Assembly (NCBI GenBank): GCA_019722365.1
Contig: JADFUC010000892.1
Location: 186,001 to 250,000, forward strand
Origin: Lithospermum erythrorhizon
Taxonomy: Eukaryota > Streptophyta > Magnoliopsida > Boraginales > Boraginaceae
DNA length: 64,000 bases
Direction: 5' to 3'
Shown here: piece by piece, positions 25,991 to 37,034 of the stretch
Numbering within the stretch: the stretch's first letter is position 1
How the letters are laid out: every line of letters begins with the position of its first letter
Program-made: the position numbers and the translations under genes
Notes under the pieces: model-generated
Databases searched by the model: none
The model's input: only the letters and a program-made list of their open reading frames with translations
Told to the model about the DNA's origin: nothing

Positions 25991-26050
25991 TTTTTTTTTC
26001 TTGAGATATAGTATTGATTAAACATCTTCCAAAGGGGTTTGATTTGAGCC

Positions 26051-29000
26051 ATGCAGGCTAATCAGACGTTAATAAACTTGAGACCAGGTGGTGGTGGTAA
26101 TAAAGTGTCTGGTCCTCGTTCCGACAACCCCACTTTTGTTGCTGTCCCTTATTCATTCGGTTCATTCAAGGTTAACTATTCAAATTTTTATTATGGTTGT
26201 TTCATTGCATGCATTTTATTATTACCCCTTTGTTTCAAAAGATTTTCATATTTTACATTATTTAAATTTTAAACGTAAATATCTTTTTATTAGATTTAAT
26301 ATTATATGAATTATTAATATTATTATAGTAGTATTTTCCTCAATATACATAAAGGCTAACGCCTCGTCGCATACCATATCCCATAACTTTTTGAATCTTA
26401 TCGTCACAGACTGCCTTTCGGCATTGTCAACTATGATCTACATGGATTTAGAATCTCGTGAATAGAAATTCTAAATTCGTCATTTGTTCGAAATGTATTA
26501 ATGTCGTATATTTTTTGTATCTGTGCATGAACTAGTTGTTACAAAAACGTAAAGGTTCATATAGGAAAATATAATGATTTTGTAAGGTGTGTTTTGTCTA
26601 TAAAATTAAATATAATATGAATGTATGTAAATGTAAAGTTGTTGATACTGCATTAGAAGGAAATTACTTACATGATTTCTTTATAAGATCTTAATTAATT
26701 ACATGGTTTGTTCTCGGTAACAAAATATGAATATCGTATGTAGATGGAGATCCTCATGCTTTGTGATGGCATTGTGCATCTCAATATGCTGAGTGGAAGG
26801 TTGCAATTGTCGATCTCAAGATGATAAATGCAGAGGCAGCCATCCTAAGATGCATTTTATGTCATAGGATTCTCTTTTTTTGATGTATTAGATTTTGCCA
26901 GGAGGGCCGCATCATATGTGGTAACATAATCAATTTACATCCATAGCACTGTAGCCTTCAGAATTTTTGATGGCATTTGTTCATGCTCATAGTTGAATTG
27001 TTTGCCTTCAAGTATATGTTGAATTGATATTCTTACTCTCTTCCACTTGTTTGTTAATAGAGTGGGGACTCCCTCTTTGATGGCCATGGGCAGATTAAGT
27101 ACGCAAAAGGCAGCTCCTTCGTCTGAGAAGGTATAAAACTGAGCGATATTCTATCATAATTCTATCGCTGATAATGTTCCCTTTGTTTGATTGAGCTGAA
27201 ACCACTGTCTTGATTTTCTGAATCTTACACCTATGCTATAAGAGAAGAGAGAAGAAACACTGTTCTTTATCAGACTGCTCAATCTTGTATTCTAACTTAT
27301 TTTGAGACTCTCGTAGGTGGTTAGCATTCCAGAAGACATTCTAAAAGCTAAACAAGAAGTTGACGCTGAATTTGGTGGGCTACTTAGCCCAGCTAGATCG
27401 ATGGACAAGCCATGCATTTGATGTTGTAAGTTTTCTGTTTCCCTGGCTAATAAGAAAGTGTTCATTGAGAGAATTGTTCTGGTTCTACCTTTTTATGAGC
27501 AACAATATGAAGAGATCTTTCTATTTTGTGCTAGCCATTTATTCATATAACCTTTTTCTTTCTATCTGGAGCAGCAGTACCAGGCACCTACTAGTTACTC
27601 TGAACCAGATACTCGTGACTGGCTCAATAGACCAGTTCAGCCTGCCGTTGTTGCAGATGGGAGATCCTGGGACACTCTACGGGAGGCTAGAGTAGCTAAC
27701 CAATATGGTCGGCAAAAATATTCGAAGCCTCAAATTGGTTTGAATCAAGGGGTAAGAAGTTAATTTTGCTTAGTTCTGCAGGTGGAGTTTTACAAAAACT
27801 ATCATAACTATGCTTTTTGTGGCAATTTATTGTTTATTAAGCATAGTTGTAATAATGCTGCATATGTGTGAAGTATGTCCTTAATTTTTCTTTTAGTTTC
27901 TTCATTGCAACATATCTGTATTAAATTAATCCAATTTTTTAATAGCACTCACAGGAACTCTTGTATCTACATCTCTATTTTCTCATCTTTGCTTGAATTC
28001 AGGGTGGAAGGTCTGCTGCTTTGACCAAGGCTGATAAGCCATGGTCAGTTAAGAGGGGCAGTCTCTCTGATAAGGGTCGTGTGCTGAAAACAGTTAAAGG
28101 GTAACACATCTTCGTCATCATCATTATTTAGCGTTGAAAACTGATCGTTTAGTCCATCTCAAGCATATTAATAAGATAATATCCTAAATGTACCTCATAA
28201 ATTCAGGACGTACTTTTATCATTCATATAGGTCGGAAGGGGGGTGCTTTTTATATTTAACATTTCTCCATTGGTATCCTTCATCTTGTGCTATTCGTGTC
28301 CAATCCTACACTTTTATCCACCCTTCACGACCAGTTATCTAATGCTCGTGGAAACTCGACTCTTTCTTGCATATGGTCACATAATTGTTTTTGCTATGTT
28401 TGTTCTTTTTAGCTGCTACTGCTGTACTGTTTAGTTTAGCTAGTGGTAGTCAAAAGCTCAATATCATTGCAACATTATTCTTAGAGTTATGAGATGGTGT
28501 TGATCATTTCATATGGCGTTCTTCCTTGTGTTAGTACACAGATACTTGGCTATTGTGATTCAAGGTTCCCATAACTTTCTATGCAATGATGATCCTTCCA
28601 TGTAAATTGTTGACTAGAGATGTTCATCTGCAGGATACTGAACAAATTGACCCCAGAGAAATTTGATCTTCTCAAGGGACAACTTGTCGACGCTGGGATA
28701 ACAACGGCTGATGTATTGAAGGTTGCCCTCTAATTAGATCTTTTATTCTTCTATTATATTGGTGATGACCAATAAAAAGTTAGCAATCCCAGTTTCATGT
28801 TTATAAAACTTGGGGAGACAAAATAGCTTTAATCTATTCTCTTGAGCATTGTAGGGGGTTATATCCTTGATTTTTGATAAAGCAGTACTGGAACCAACAT
28901 TTTGCACCATGTATGCTGAACTGTGCTCTGATCTGAATGAGAAGCTGCCTCCATTTCCATCTGATGAACCTGGTGGTAGAGAAATCACATTCAAGCGCGT

Positions 29001-30703
29001 TCTTCTAAACCATTGCCAAGAGGCATTTGAAGGTGCAGATAAGTTGAGGGAAGAGGTCAGGCAAATGACTGCTCCTGAACAGGATGCAGTGCGCAAAGAT
29101 AAAGAAAGATTGGTAAAAATTCGGACTCTCGGAAATATTCGTTTAATTGGAGAGCTGCTGAAGCAGAAAATGGTTCCAGAGAAGATCGTTCATCATATTG
29201 TCCAGGTTTTAGTCTACCTTCTCGCCCCCTAAAGAAATGGATTTCCAATTTCAGAAATAGAATTGTTTCACAGACAAATATTTAATTCTCTTGCTTTAAA
29301 ATGAGATTCATCTTCAGTGGTCATATGATACAAATATTTAATGGGTTACATTTTGTGTCTGCAGGAACTGTTGGGAAACGACACTAAGAGTTGTTCAGCG
29401 GAGGAAAATGTCGAGGCCATATGTCACTTTTTTAACACCATTGGCAAGCAACTTGATGAGAATCAAAAGTCAAAACGCATAAACGATATGTACTTCACCA
29501 GGTTGAAGGAGTTATCAACAAATTATCAGCTTGCACCACGGCTGAGGTTTATGGTTCGAGATGTTATTGATTTGCGTGCGGAGCGTTGGGTTCCTAGGCG
29601 AGAAGAGGCAATTCTTGTTACTCAATGTGGACTTCTGCAGATCTTATTTACCATTGGAGGTTAATTATCACTTTCTTTTATTATGTTTGTAGGTAAAAGC
29701 CAAAACTATCACTGAGATTCACTCCGAAGCAGAGAAGAAATTAGGCCTGCGTCCTGGTGCTACTGCAGGCATCAGAAAGGGTGGTGGTGCCAGGGCAGGT
29801 CCTCAAGGTAGTTTGAGCCCTCGTGGCTATGGCCTCAATCGTCCAGGTATTGGTGGATTGATGCCGGGGATGCCTGGAGTGCGGAAGATGCCTGGGATGC
29901 CTGGTCTTGGTAGCGACAATTGGGAGATTCGTGGTTCCCGTTCTATGCCTAGAGGTGGTAGGGTTCAGCATGCTGGACGTGGTCAACCACCATTCATGGG
30001 ACAATCACATTCCTTTAATACTAGGGGTTTGACTCAAGGAAGTGATGGTGTCTTGGGTGGTAGGGGTATGCCTTTGCAAAACAGTGGAGGACCTCCAGTT
30101 CATGTGGAGCCTAATGCACAAGCTCCTCCCTCCAGTTGCGTAATTAACTGCAGCAAGCCTAGACCATGATGAGCTGAAGAGAAAAACCACAGCAATCCTA
30201 GACGAATATTTCAGTATCCTACTTTTAGATGAAGCTTTACAATGTTTGGTAGAATTGAAGTCTCCTGATTACCATTCTGAATTTGTCAACGAAACCCATA
30301 TCCATTCCAAGGAGATGGGGAAAAGGAATCCACCTCCGGACTCGTTACGGCCAAGCTAAAGCAAAGAGCTTCACTGGACTATCTTTTCGACCAAAGAAAT
30401 AATCCCACTTCAACAATGTTGCTTTCCTGGATTATGAACTTATGCATCGCCAGTAGGAGGACCTTGTCAATTTGCCCAAAAGCGCCCTCATATTTTGGCG
30501 AGATCGTTGGAAAGCTAGTATTGACTGGAGCACTGGACTTCAAGGCTGTGAAAGTGATTCTTGAAAAGGTGACCGATGACTATATCCAGAAAGCCATATT
30601 CTATGCTGTCACAACGACGGTTTCATCCAATCCTTCTGGGGCTGGATTGTTGGATTCACAGGCACCCGACTTTACAGCCTGCAAGAGCTTATTCCCTGAA
30701 TAA
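26051..30703 (+). pseudogene. Decayed eIF(iso)4G (translation initiation factor scaffold) copy
   Basis: eIF(iso)4G bridges eIF(iso)4E, eIF4A and eIF3 in plant translation initiation. Blocks: 26051-26170 (MQANQTLINLRPGGGG), 27061-27130, 27317-27425, 27575-27751, 28003-28100, 28634-28721, 28855-29205, 29365-29607 and 29693-30169. The MIF4G core is open and well conserved ([63 protein letters not shown]). Breaks: block 2 reaches TGA at 27122-27124 within what should be the DQLLQLREV region, block 3 reaches TGA at 27420-27422, and the C-terminal MA3 region is entered out of frame (stop at 30167-30169; the MA3 start DELKRKT lies in another frame), then degenerates before KAPSYFGEIVGKLVLTG and LLDSQAPDFTACKSL. 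One intron begins GC (29608). I call it a pseudogene; a truncated MIF4G-only protein cannot be excluded. Confidence 0.85.
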
Positions 30704-31604
30704 ATTTCCCCATGCAAAACAGAAGCTGACAAACTATACTACTTAGGAGGTCTGCATGACTACATGTCACACATATGATACCTAGTTAGCTGTATATTTA
30801 CAGAGGTAATAGCTATATGTCAAACTATAAGGAGTTTTTGGTATCGTTCCTTTTAGGTTCCAGTCGTTTAGTGTTCAATTCAGTTCTGTCTTTGATGAAG
30901 GTGATTATAGTTATTTTATTGGCCTGTTGAAGTTTTCTGCTTAAATTTATTTAGTCCATTTTTGAGTTGCCAGTACCAGTTATATCCTGACTTTGATGTA
31001 AGGGAAACTTGAGATCCTTTCATCCAGATGTTGTCTAGTTAAATGACCTTGGATTATATATACCTTAATAAAGAATGTGTTTCATTCTCCTAGCATATAC
31101 TTTCTGTTATAAATGTGGACAAATGAATAGTTCCTTGATTAAAATATCAATCATGGTTGACAATCATGTAATAATGAGTAAATAGGATGCAAGTAAATAG
31201 TATTTTATAAAGTTAAATGCATAATCCTAAAATAGTGTGAATTTCAATGCCCACCACTTCTAGTAAAGATAATGAATTAAGGTTAAGTGAGGTATTTATG
31301 TTTTGAATATTTAAATTGGGATAATAAAAAATAGAAGTAATTAGCTATTCACATTAATTTTATAATTCTTTTGATTTATATTATAATTCATTTAGTTCGC
31401 TGATTATATGAAATTACTTAACAGTTTTTTTTAATAACTAATAAAAATATATGTCTTGATATTTATGTTTCTGATATTTAAATTGAGATAATAAATAAAA
31501 TAATTAACAATTTAAATAAAATTTATAAATTCTTACTTTTTGAAGTTTATATTTATAATTACATTTGTTCATGGTTATATGATCCGTATAATTTTTTTAA
31601 TAAT

Positions 31605-33045
31605 ATAATTTTAATAATGGGTTTAAAATTTTATTCTAAATCTTCTTCTTACGTTTTCAATATTTAATAAAAGAATCTGGCGTTATGATATTTTATTTAA
31701 TGTTGAAAAATATCGCTACTCTTTTAACAAAAATCTTATTTATTTATTGCTTAGAAAAACATCACGTTGAATTTATTAGTAGTATAGATTATTCATTGTT
31801 CTACTATTCGATTTTATTTTACGTGTCGTTTTTAGCATATTTTAATTGGTGATTGACTCGATAATATTTCATATGAAAACTAAATAATATCGAGGAATTT
31901 TTAATGAAAATTTTCTCAGAATTTTAGCAACAAAACAATAAAGTATGGCATTAGATGTCACCTTTGATAGATGGCAAATCACTCCCAATGAATTATAATG
32001 AAAATCAATTAAATAAAGATAATATACCTCTTTTAAAAAACTATATCTTGTGCAATAATTTTTTAATAAAGAGTTAAACCTCAATAATAACCCATATGTG
32101 ATTAACATTACTTGATATGAAAACTCTTATAATTTTGACACTAAATGCTGCTTTTCAATATAAAAGGTCATGACAAGTCATTCAAATCGAAGATGAGGGT
32201 ACTATTTGTACATCGAAAGTCATCAATAATGTGGATTATATATACCTATAATATACGTATTCATGCATGTATTTTTAACGGAACCATAAACAGTGAATTA
32301 TATTTCGTATAGAGTGAAAACTAATATATTATGACAATATACGCTTATTTAGTATATTAATTACTAATCAATATTAAATAGTGAAGATTGAATTTTTTAA
32401 ATTTTCATACCATATATTAATTAAATTCTAATTAATTATTGCATCTATAGTTTATGGATAAAGATATTTTTATTTAAGTATAAAATTTAACATATTATAT
32501 ATTATAATAAAAAAATTAAATTTAAAATAAAATATAAAATATATTACTCCTCAGGAGCTCCATACTAAATGATTATGCATGATTTAAGTACTCCAAATAA
32601 ACAAGCTTTTCGCACTTGGCCGATAAGCATAATTTTGATTTGAATAAAATTTAATGTCAATATTAAAGTACATTGAAAATATTACTCCTTATTTGATAAT
32701 TTTCACGAAATATTATACAAAAAAAAAATAAAAATATTTGAATTTAACATTTAATCTCTGAAAAAATCCAAATGTAAACATTGTGATCATAGGGATAAAT
32801 TTTGGAGTATTAAATATGTAACTTGGCACTTTTTTATTTCAATTGTTGAAAGTAATACAAAATATCTGTAATTTAGATATATACTATTTAATAGTAATTT
32901 TGTTGGATTAGAAAAATTATTTTGCAATTTATAATTGAATAATTATCACAAAAATTTAGTATAGAACTTCAATTCAATGCATTAAAATAAATTATTATAA
33001 TAAAATTCTGAAAAAATAAGCGATATTATATCAAACACTTTTATT
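31605..33045 (+). repeat. Segmental duplication, copy A
   Basis: Shares, in the same order as copy B, TATAATTTTAATAAT, TTAATAAAAGAAT, GTTCTACTATTC, ACTAAATAATATC, GTTAAACCTC, CATTCATGCATGTATTTTT, TATAGAGTGAAAACTAATAT, ATTACTAATCAATATTAAAT, CATCTATAGTTTAT and AATTTATAAT-GAATAATTATCA. No ORF or terminal structure identifies a transposon family. Confidence 0.75.
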
Positions 33046-33351
33046 TGTTGGTAAAGATGTTGATTATTTTTATATAATTGGAATGAAAATATTGATAATG
33101 AACATGATAATTATCATACTTATAGAGAAATGGTAAAACTACTTTACGTATTATAAGAGAGAGCTAGATAAATCTAATATCTTTGAATTGTTATAAATTT
33201 ACAGGCTAAAATATAGGACTTAATTAATTATTGAATTGTTATAAAGTCCTTTTTAAAAACATGATAGAAAATATTATAATAAAAAATTAATATAGTAATT
33301 AGTAGTGTGAAATGGAAAGAAAGCATAAGCTCACACTTTTATAAGTAGGAG

Positions 33352-36165
33352 GATATAATTTTAATAATAGATTTTAAAGTTTTGTTACCATACTCCTTTT
33401 CATTTTCAAAACTTAATAAAAGAATGCACATTATGTAATTTTATTTATTGTTATAAAATATCACTATTCTCTTTTGATCAAAATGCACCTTATGTTATTT
33501 TGTATTAGAAACCTTCGACACCGATTGATTAGTAGTATAAATTATTCATAGTTCTACTATTCAATTTTATTTTATGTATTTATTTTACCATATTTTAATT
33601 GATGATTGAATCAATAATATTTGCACAAAACTAAATAATATCAAGATTTTTATGAAATTCTCTCAATTTTAACCACGAAACTATAGCAGCAAATTAAGAT
33701 ATGTAATTCGAATATGAATAGTCAGAATGAATTATATTGAAAATCGGGGCGGCCTGAGCTACATGAGGGTGGGGAAGGCGTGGCACAAACCTCAAATTTT
33801 TGGGGCCCCAATTTTTACAAAATATTATCTATAAAATTTAAGAGGTAGATTACAACATAAATACTTCTAGCTTAATTGTTAAGTGTACCTTTTTTTGTCA
33901 ATATGAGTTCTTGGGTTAAATCTATCGATTTTATATTTTATTGAGACACTTTTCTTTAAATATTTTAACCAACTCACATGATTTTAATATTAAACTGTAA
34001 TCTAATATATGTTGTTTGCATGGAGTTTGCTAATACTCAATTCATTTATCATTTAAATTAATGTAGATAAAAAAATTTGATGTTATTTTCATTACTTGAT
34101 ACGATCTTCTAATTAAGAATTTATAAATACTTCTTACTACTCATAGCTTTAAAAATTATGTAATGTTTCAAAAAAAAAGTACCATGTCTAATGGTTTTAT
34201 AGTGATATGTAAAAGTATTTAAGTGTACCATTAGATATACAATGATAATTTATTGTGATTATCGAATATTTAAGTTTAAGTGTATTTTAAAAAAATACTT
34301 ATTTATTATCCTTATGAATCTTACCGGATATATTGAACATTTTCATCTTCATCAATATGATTGACGGATTTTCACTTTTTTTTTGTCATTTTCAAGTTTA
34401 AACACAATTTTTTCTATTATTTTCGATAACAAAAATTTCAATTCTAAAAGTATTTAGGGGCCCGTTTTTCATTTTAGCCATGAAAATATAGGTCTGGGAT
34501 ACGGTTAATCGTTGGAATAAAGATAGCTGTCTTATCTTTTAAAAATTATATATTGTCTTGATAGTTTTTTTAATAAAAGTTAAACCTCGATAGTATATAT
34601 GTGCGATTAATATTACTTGATATGAAAACTTATAAAATTTACGACATAAATAACAACTTTAATATGTGATTAAGTTAAGCCTTGATAGTATATATGATTA
34701 ATATAATTTAATGAAAACTTATAAAATTTTGATATAAATAACAACTTTAATATAAAGGGTCACAAGAAATTCGTTCAAAGAGAAGATGATAATCTTGATT
34801 TATGCATTGAATATTAAATGATAAAGTGAATTATATATACTATAATATACATATTCATGCATGTATTTTTTAGACCATAATATCGATACATTATATTTCA
34901 TATAGAGTGAAAACTAATATAAATATTATTATGACAATATACTTTTATTTAATTTACTAATTACTAATCAATATTAAATGTGAAAGATTGATTTTTTTTT
35001 AAATTTCCCTTTCTCATACTCTTGAATTCAACTCAATTAATTATTACATCTATAGTTTATAGATAAAAGATATTTTTTTAAGCATAAAGCTAACATGTTA
35101 TATATATTATAATAAAAAAAATTAAATTTTTAAAATAAAATATCCAAATATTCTTCAGAAACTACTCTTAAATGATTGTAAATCATTAATTTAAGTCTTC
35201 GAATAAATTTAGGATTTTAAATCATTTTCCAATCAAACATTTCTAGTCAAAACATTTAGCAAGCCTCAATATTATTGTGTTTCGTAAACTTTGGGTTTGG
35301 GAATGGATATAGACTAGTATTTCAAATCAATGTGTGGAGGATTAGGAGAATAGAGAGAGAAACTCCCTAATGCCTCAAACTTTCATAAATCATCTCACAA
35401 AATAATCAAATTAACTATTCTTCGAGGTCTTGCTGCGGAATGAGTGGGACTAAAAGCACACTTCAAACAATGACAATGTTAATGAAGGCATAAATGAATA
35501 TTTTATCTTAAATGAAAATTTTCTCAAATACTATTCTTATAAATAGGGGAATTATGAAATGATGCGTTTAAATTTACCTTTCTTAAAGCTACGGATAAGT
35601 TAATCATGGGATGTGTAAATTGATATCGTTTCTAATTTTTTACCATTTGAGAGCTGCGAAAACAAAATAATCAAATTAGTTACTACGCCCGTGGATTCAA
35701 TACCGGTTAAACATATTATAGCCCAAGAAATATTCATTATTATTCTTTTGCTTGTATAACTTCATTTATAGGAAAATAAAACGTTAAAATAGATGAATTC
35801 TCATGCACTCCTTCATAATAATATTCAGACTAGAAAAAAAACATAAAAGGAAGTACTAATTACGAAGTGTATAACTTTCCTTTTATTTTTGGCTAAATTT
35901 TATTACGCACTGGTAATTTAAATGCATTTCAAACTAGATATGTAACTTGATACTTTTTTTATTTCAATTATTGAATATAATGCAAATATCACATAATAAT
36001 TTAGATATATATTCTTTAATAGCCAATTTTTGAATTAGAAAATTATATTTCAATTTATAATGAAATAATTATCATAAAAAAAAATTAATATAAATAGACT
36101 AATTCATTACATTAAAATAAAATTTACTTATTGTTATTATAAAATAAAAACAATAAAAAAGGCAG
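33352..36165 (+). repeat. Segmental duplication, copy B, enlarged by insertions
   Basis: Colinear with copy A but longer. The excess comes mainly from an insertion at about 33746-34510, a local ~90 bp tandem duplication near 34650-34745 (TAACAACTTTAATAT twice), and extra sequence between about 35220 and 35930. Confidence 0.75.
33746..34510. mobile_element. Insertion in duplication copy B, probable transposon relic
   Basis: Copy A reads GAAAATCAATTAAATAAAGA without a break. In copy B the same junction is GAAAATC, then ~760 bp starting GGGGCGGCCTGAGCTACATG, then TTAATCGTTGGAATAAAGA. Thus copy A serves as the empty site, with AATC repeated at both borders. The insert contains TTTTTGGGGCCCCAATTTTT near its left end. 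Its ends are only weakly inverted, so the family is uncertain. Confidence 0.5.
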
Positions 36166-36191
36166 TATTATACTCCCTCCGTCTCAAATGT

Positions 36192-36360
36192 AATTTTAGG
36201 CGTGTGCATGAATAAATCGATTGTATTTCTTGATGACAAACCTCATATAAGTATCGATCGTGTTATACTAGGATAAATGTAAAGTGAGTGGTAATTTTAG
36301 GCGTGTGCATGAATATATTGATTGTATTTCTTAATCCCAAACCTCATATAAGTATTGATA
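36192..36360 (+). repeat. 100-bp tandem duplication
   Basis: AATTTTAGGCGTGTGCATGA starts at 36192 and again at 36292. Both copies continue with GATTGTATTTCTT, CAAACCTCATATAAGTAT. It follows a Stowaway-like terminus TACTCCCTCCGTCTCAAATG at 36173. TGATCGTGTTATACTAGGAT occurs again near 36411. Confidence 0.8.
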
Positions 36361-36609
36361 TTTATCTGTAGTGCGCGGGAGGCGCGTTCGTTGAGCATTA
36401 TCAGCATATTGATCGTGTTATACTAGGATCCTTTGTATTCTTTTTCCATTCGTCTTTTATCATTTACATTGATTGAATTAATTGTATATGATGATATAAA
36501 CGACATGAGTGGCTAAGGATAAATATGCAATCATACATGGAAATAACATAAATGTCATAAACATGGTTAAAAAGTCACATTTCCCACTTTCGCACGTTAT
36601 CTTCCGTGA

Positions 36610-36830
36610 TTCGTTTTAATTGCTCGTTTGCGTTTTAAAATTAAGCTTTAGCAATGATGTAATTATTTTTTATTCTCAAAAAATAATATAAATTTATATA
36701 ATTAGATTCGTCTTTTAAAATACTTTCATAATATTAATTTTTTTAATAATATAATTAAAGAGTAATTAAAAATTAAGATTCTTTCGATATATGAGAAGAG
36801 TAGAGATTAAAATAGATTAGAGGTAATATA
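36610..36830. mobile_element. Degraded relative of the 59.7 kb MITE, just upstream of MPS1
   Basis: About 100 bp (TTTATATAATTAGATTCGTC, TTTTAAAATACTTTCATAAT, AATAATATAATTAAAGAGTA) aligns with the interior of the MITE at 59679-59904. Its ends are too decayed to define. It lies within ~200-400 bp of the MPS1 start codon. Confidence 0.5.
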
Positions 36831-37034
36831 GAGGTATGCTTAGTCGAATCGAATCAGAGATAAACAAATTTTTGCCTAGATTCTTTATAATGGGCGAGAT
36901 GGGCTCAGAGCTAAGCTTGCCAGATTCAAATCTACATTTAATCGAATTAAAAATTGAATAATCATAGTGAGAGTAGAGAGTATAAAAGACAGCAAAGAAG
37001 CGTTGGAAAGTCCCGCCAAAATTCGGAGAGAGAA

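Larger units (their letters stand above)
23850..26050. other. Divergent intergenic region (zinc-finger gene / eIFiso4G relic)
   Basis: No gene recognised. Holds a Stowaway-like MITE at 24403-24636, a short SINE-antisense-like stretch near 24770-24850 (a box-B-like GACTTGAACTAGAG on the plus strand), and a three- to four-copy promoter repeat at 25425-25990 (listed). Confidence 0.55.
30704..37034. other. 6.3 kb AT-rich intergenic region with a diverged segmental duplication
   Basis: No gene recognised. Two diverged copies of one ~1.4 kb sequence occupy 31605-33045 and 33352-36165 (listed). A 100-bp tandem duplication lies at 36192-36360, and a degraded MITE relative just before MPS1 at about 36610-36830. 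Confidence 0.65.

Noticed and set aside
27360..27695. 111-residue plus-strand open frame in the eIFiso4G region
   Set aside because: Runs through an intron and in a frame other than the one matching the family; the true family block is at 27575-27751.
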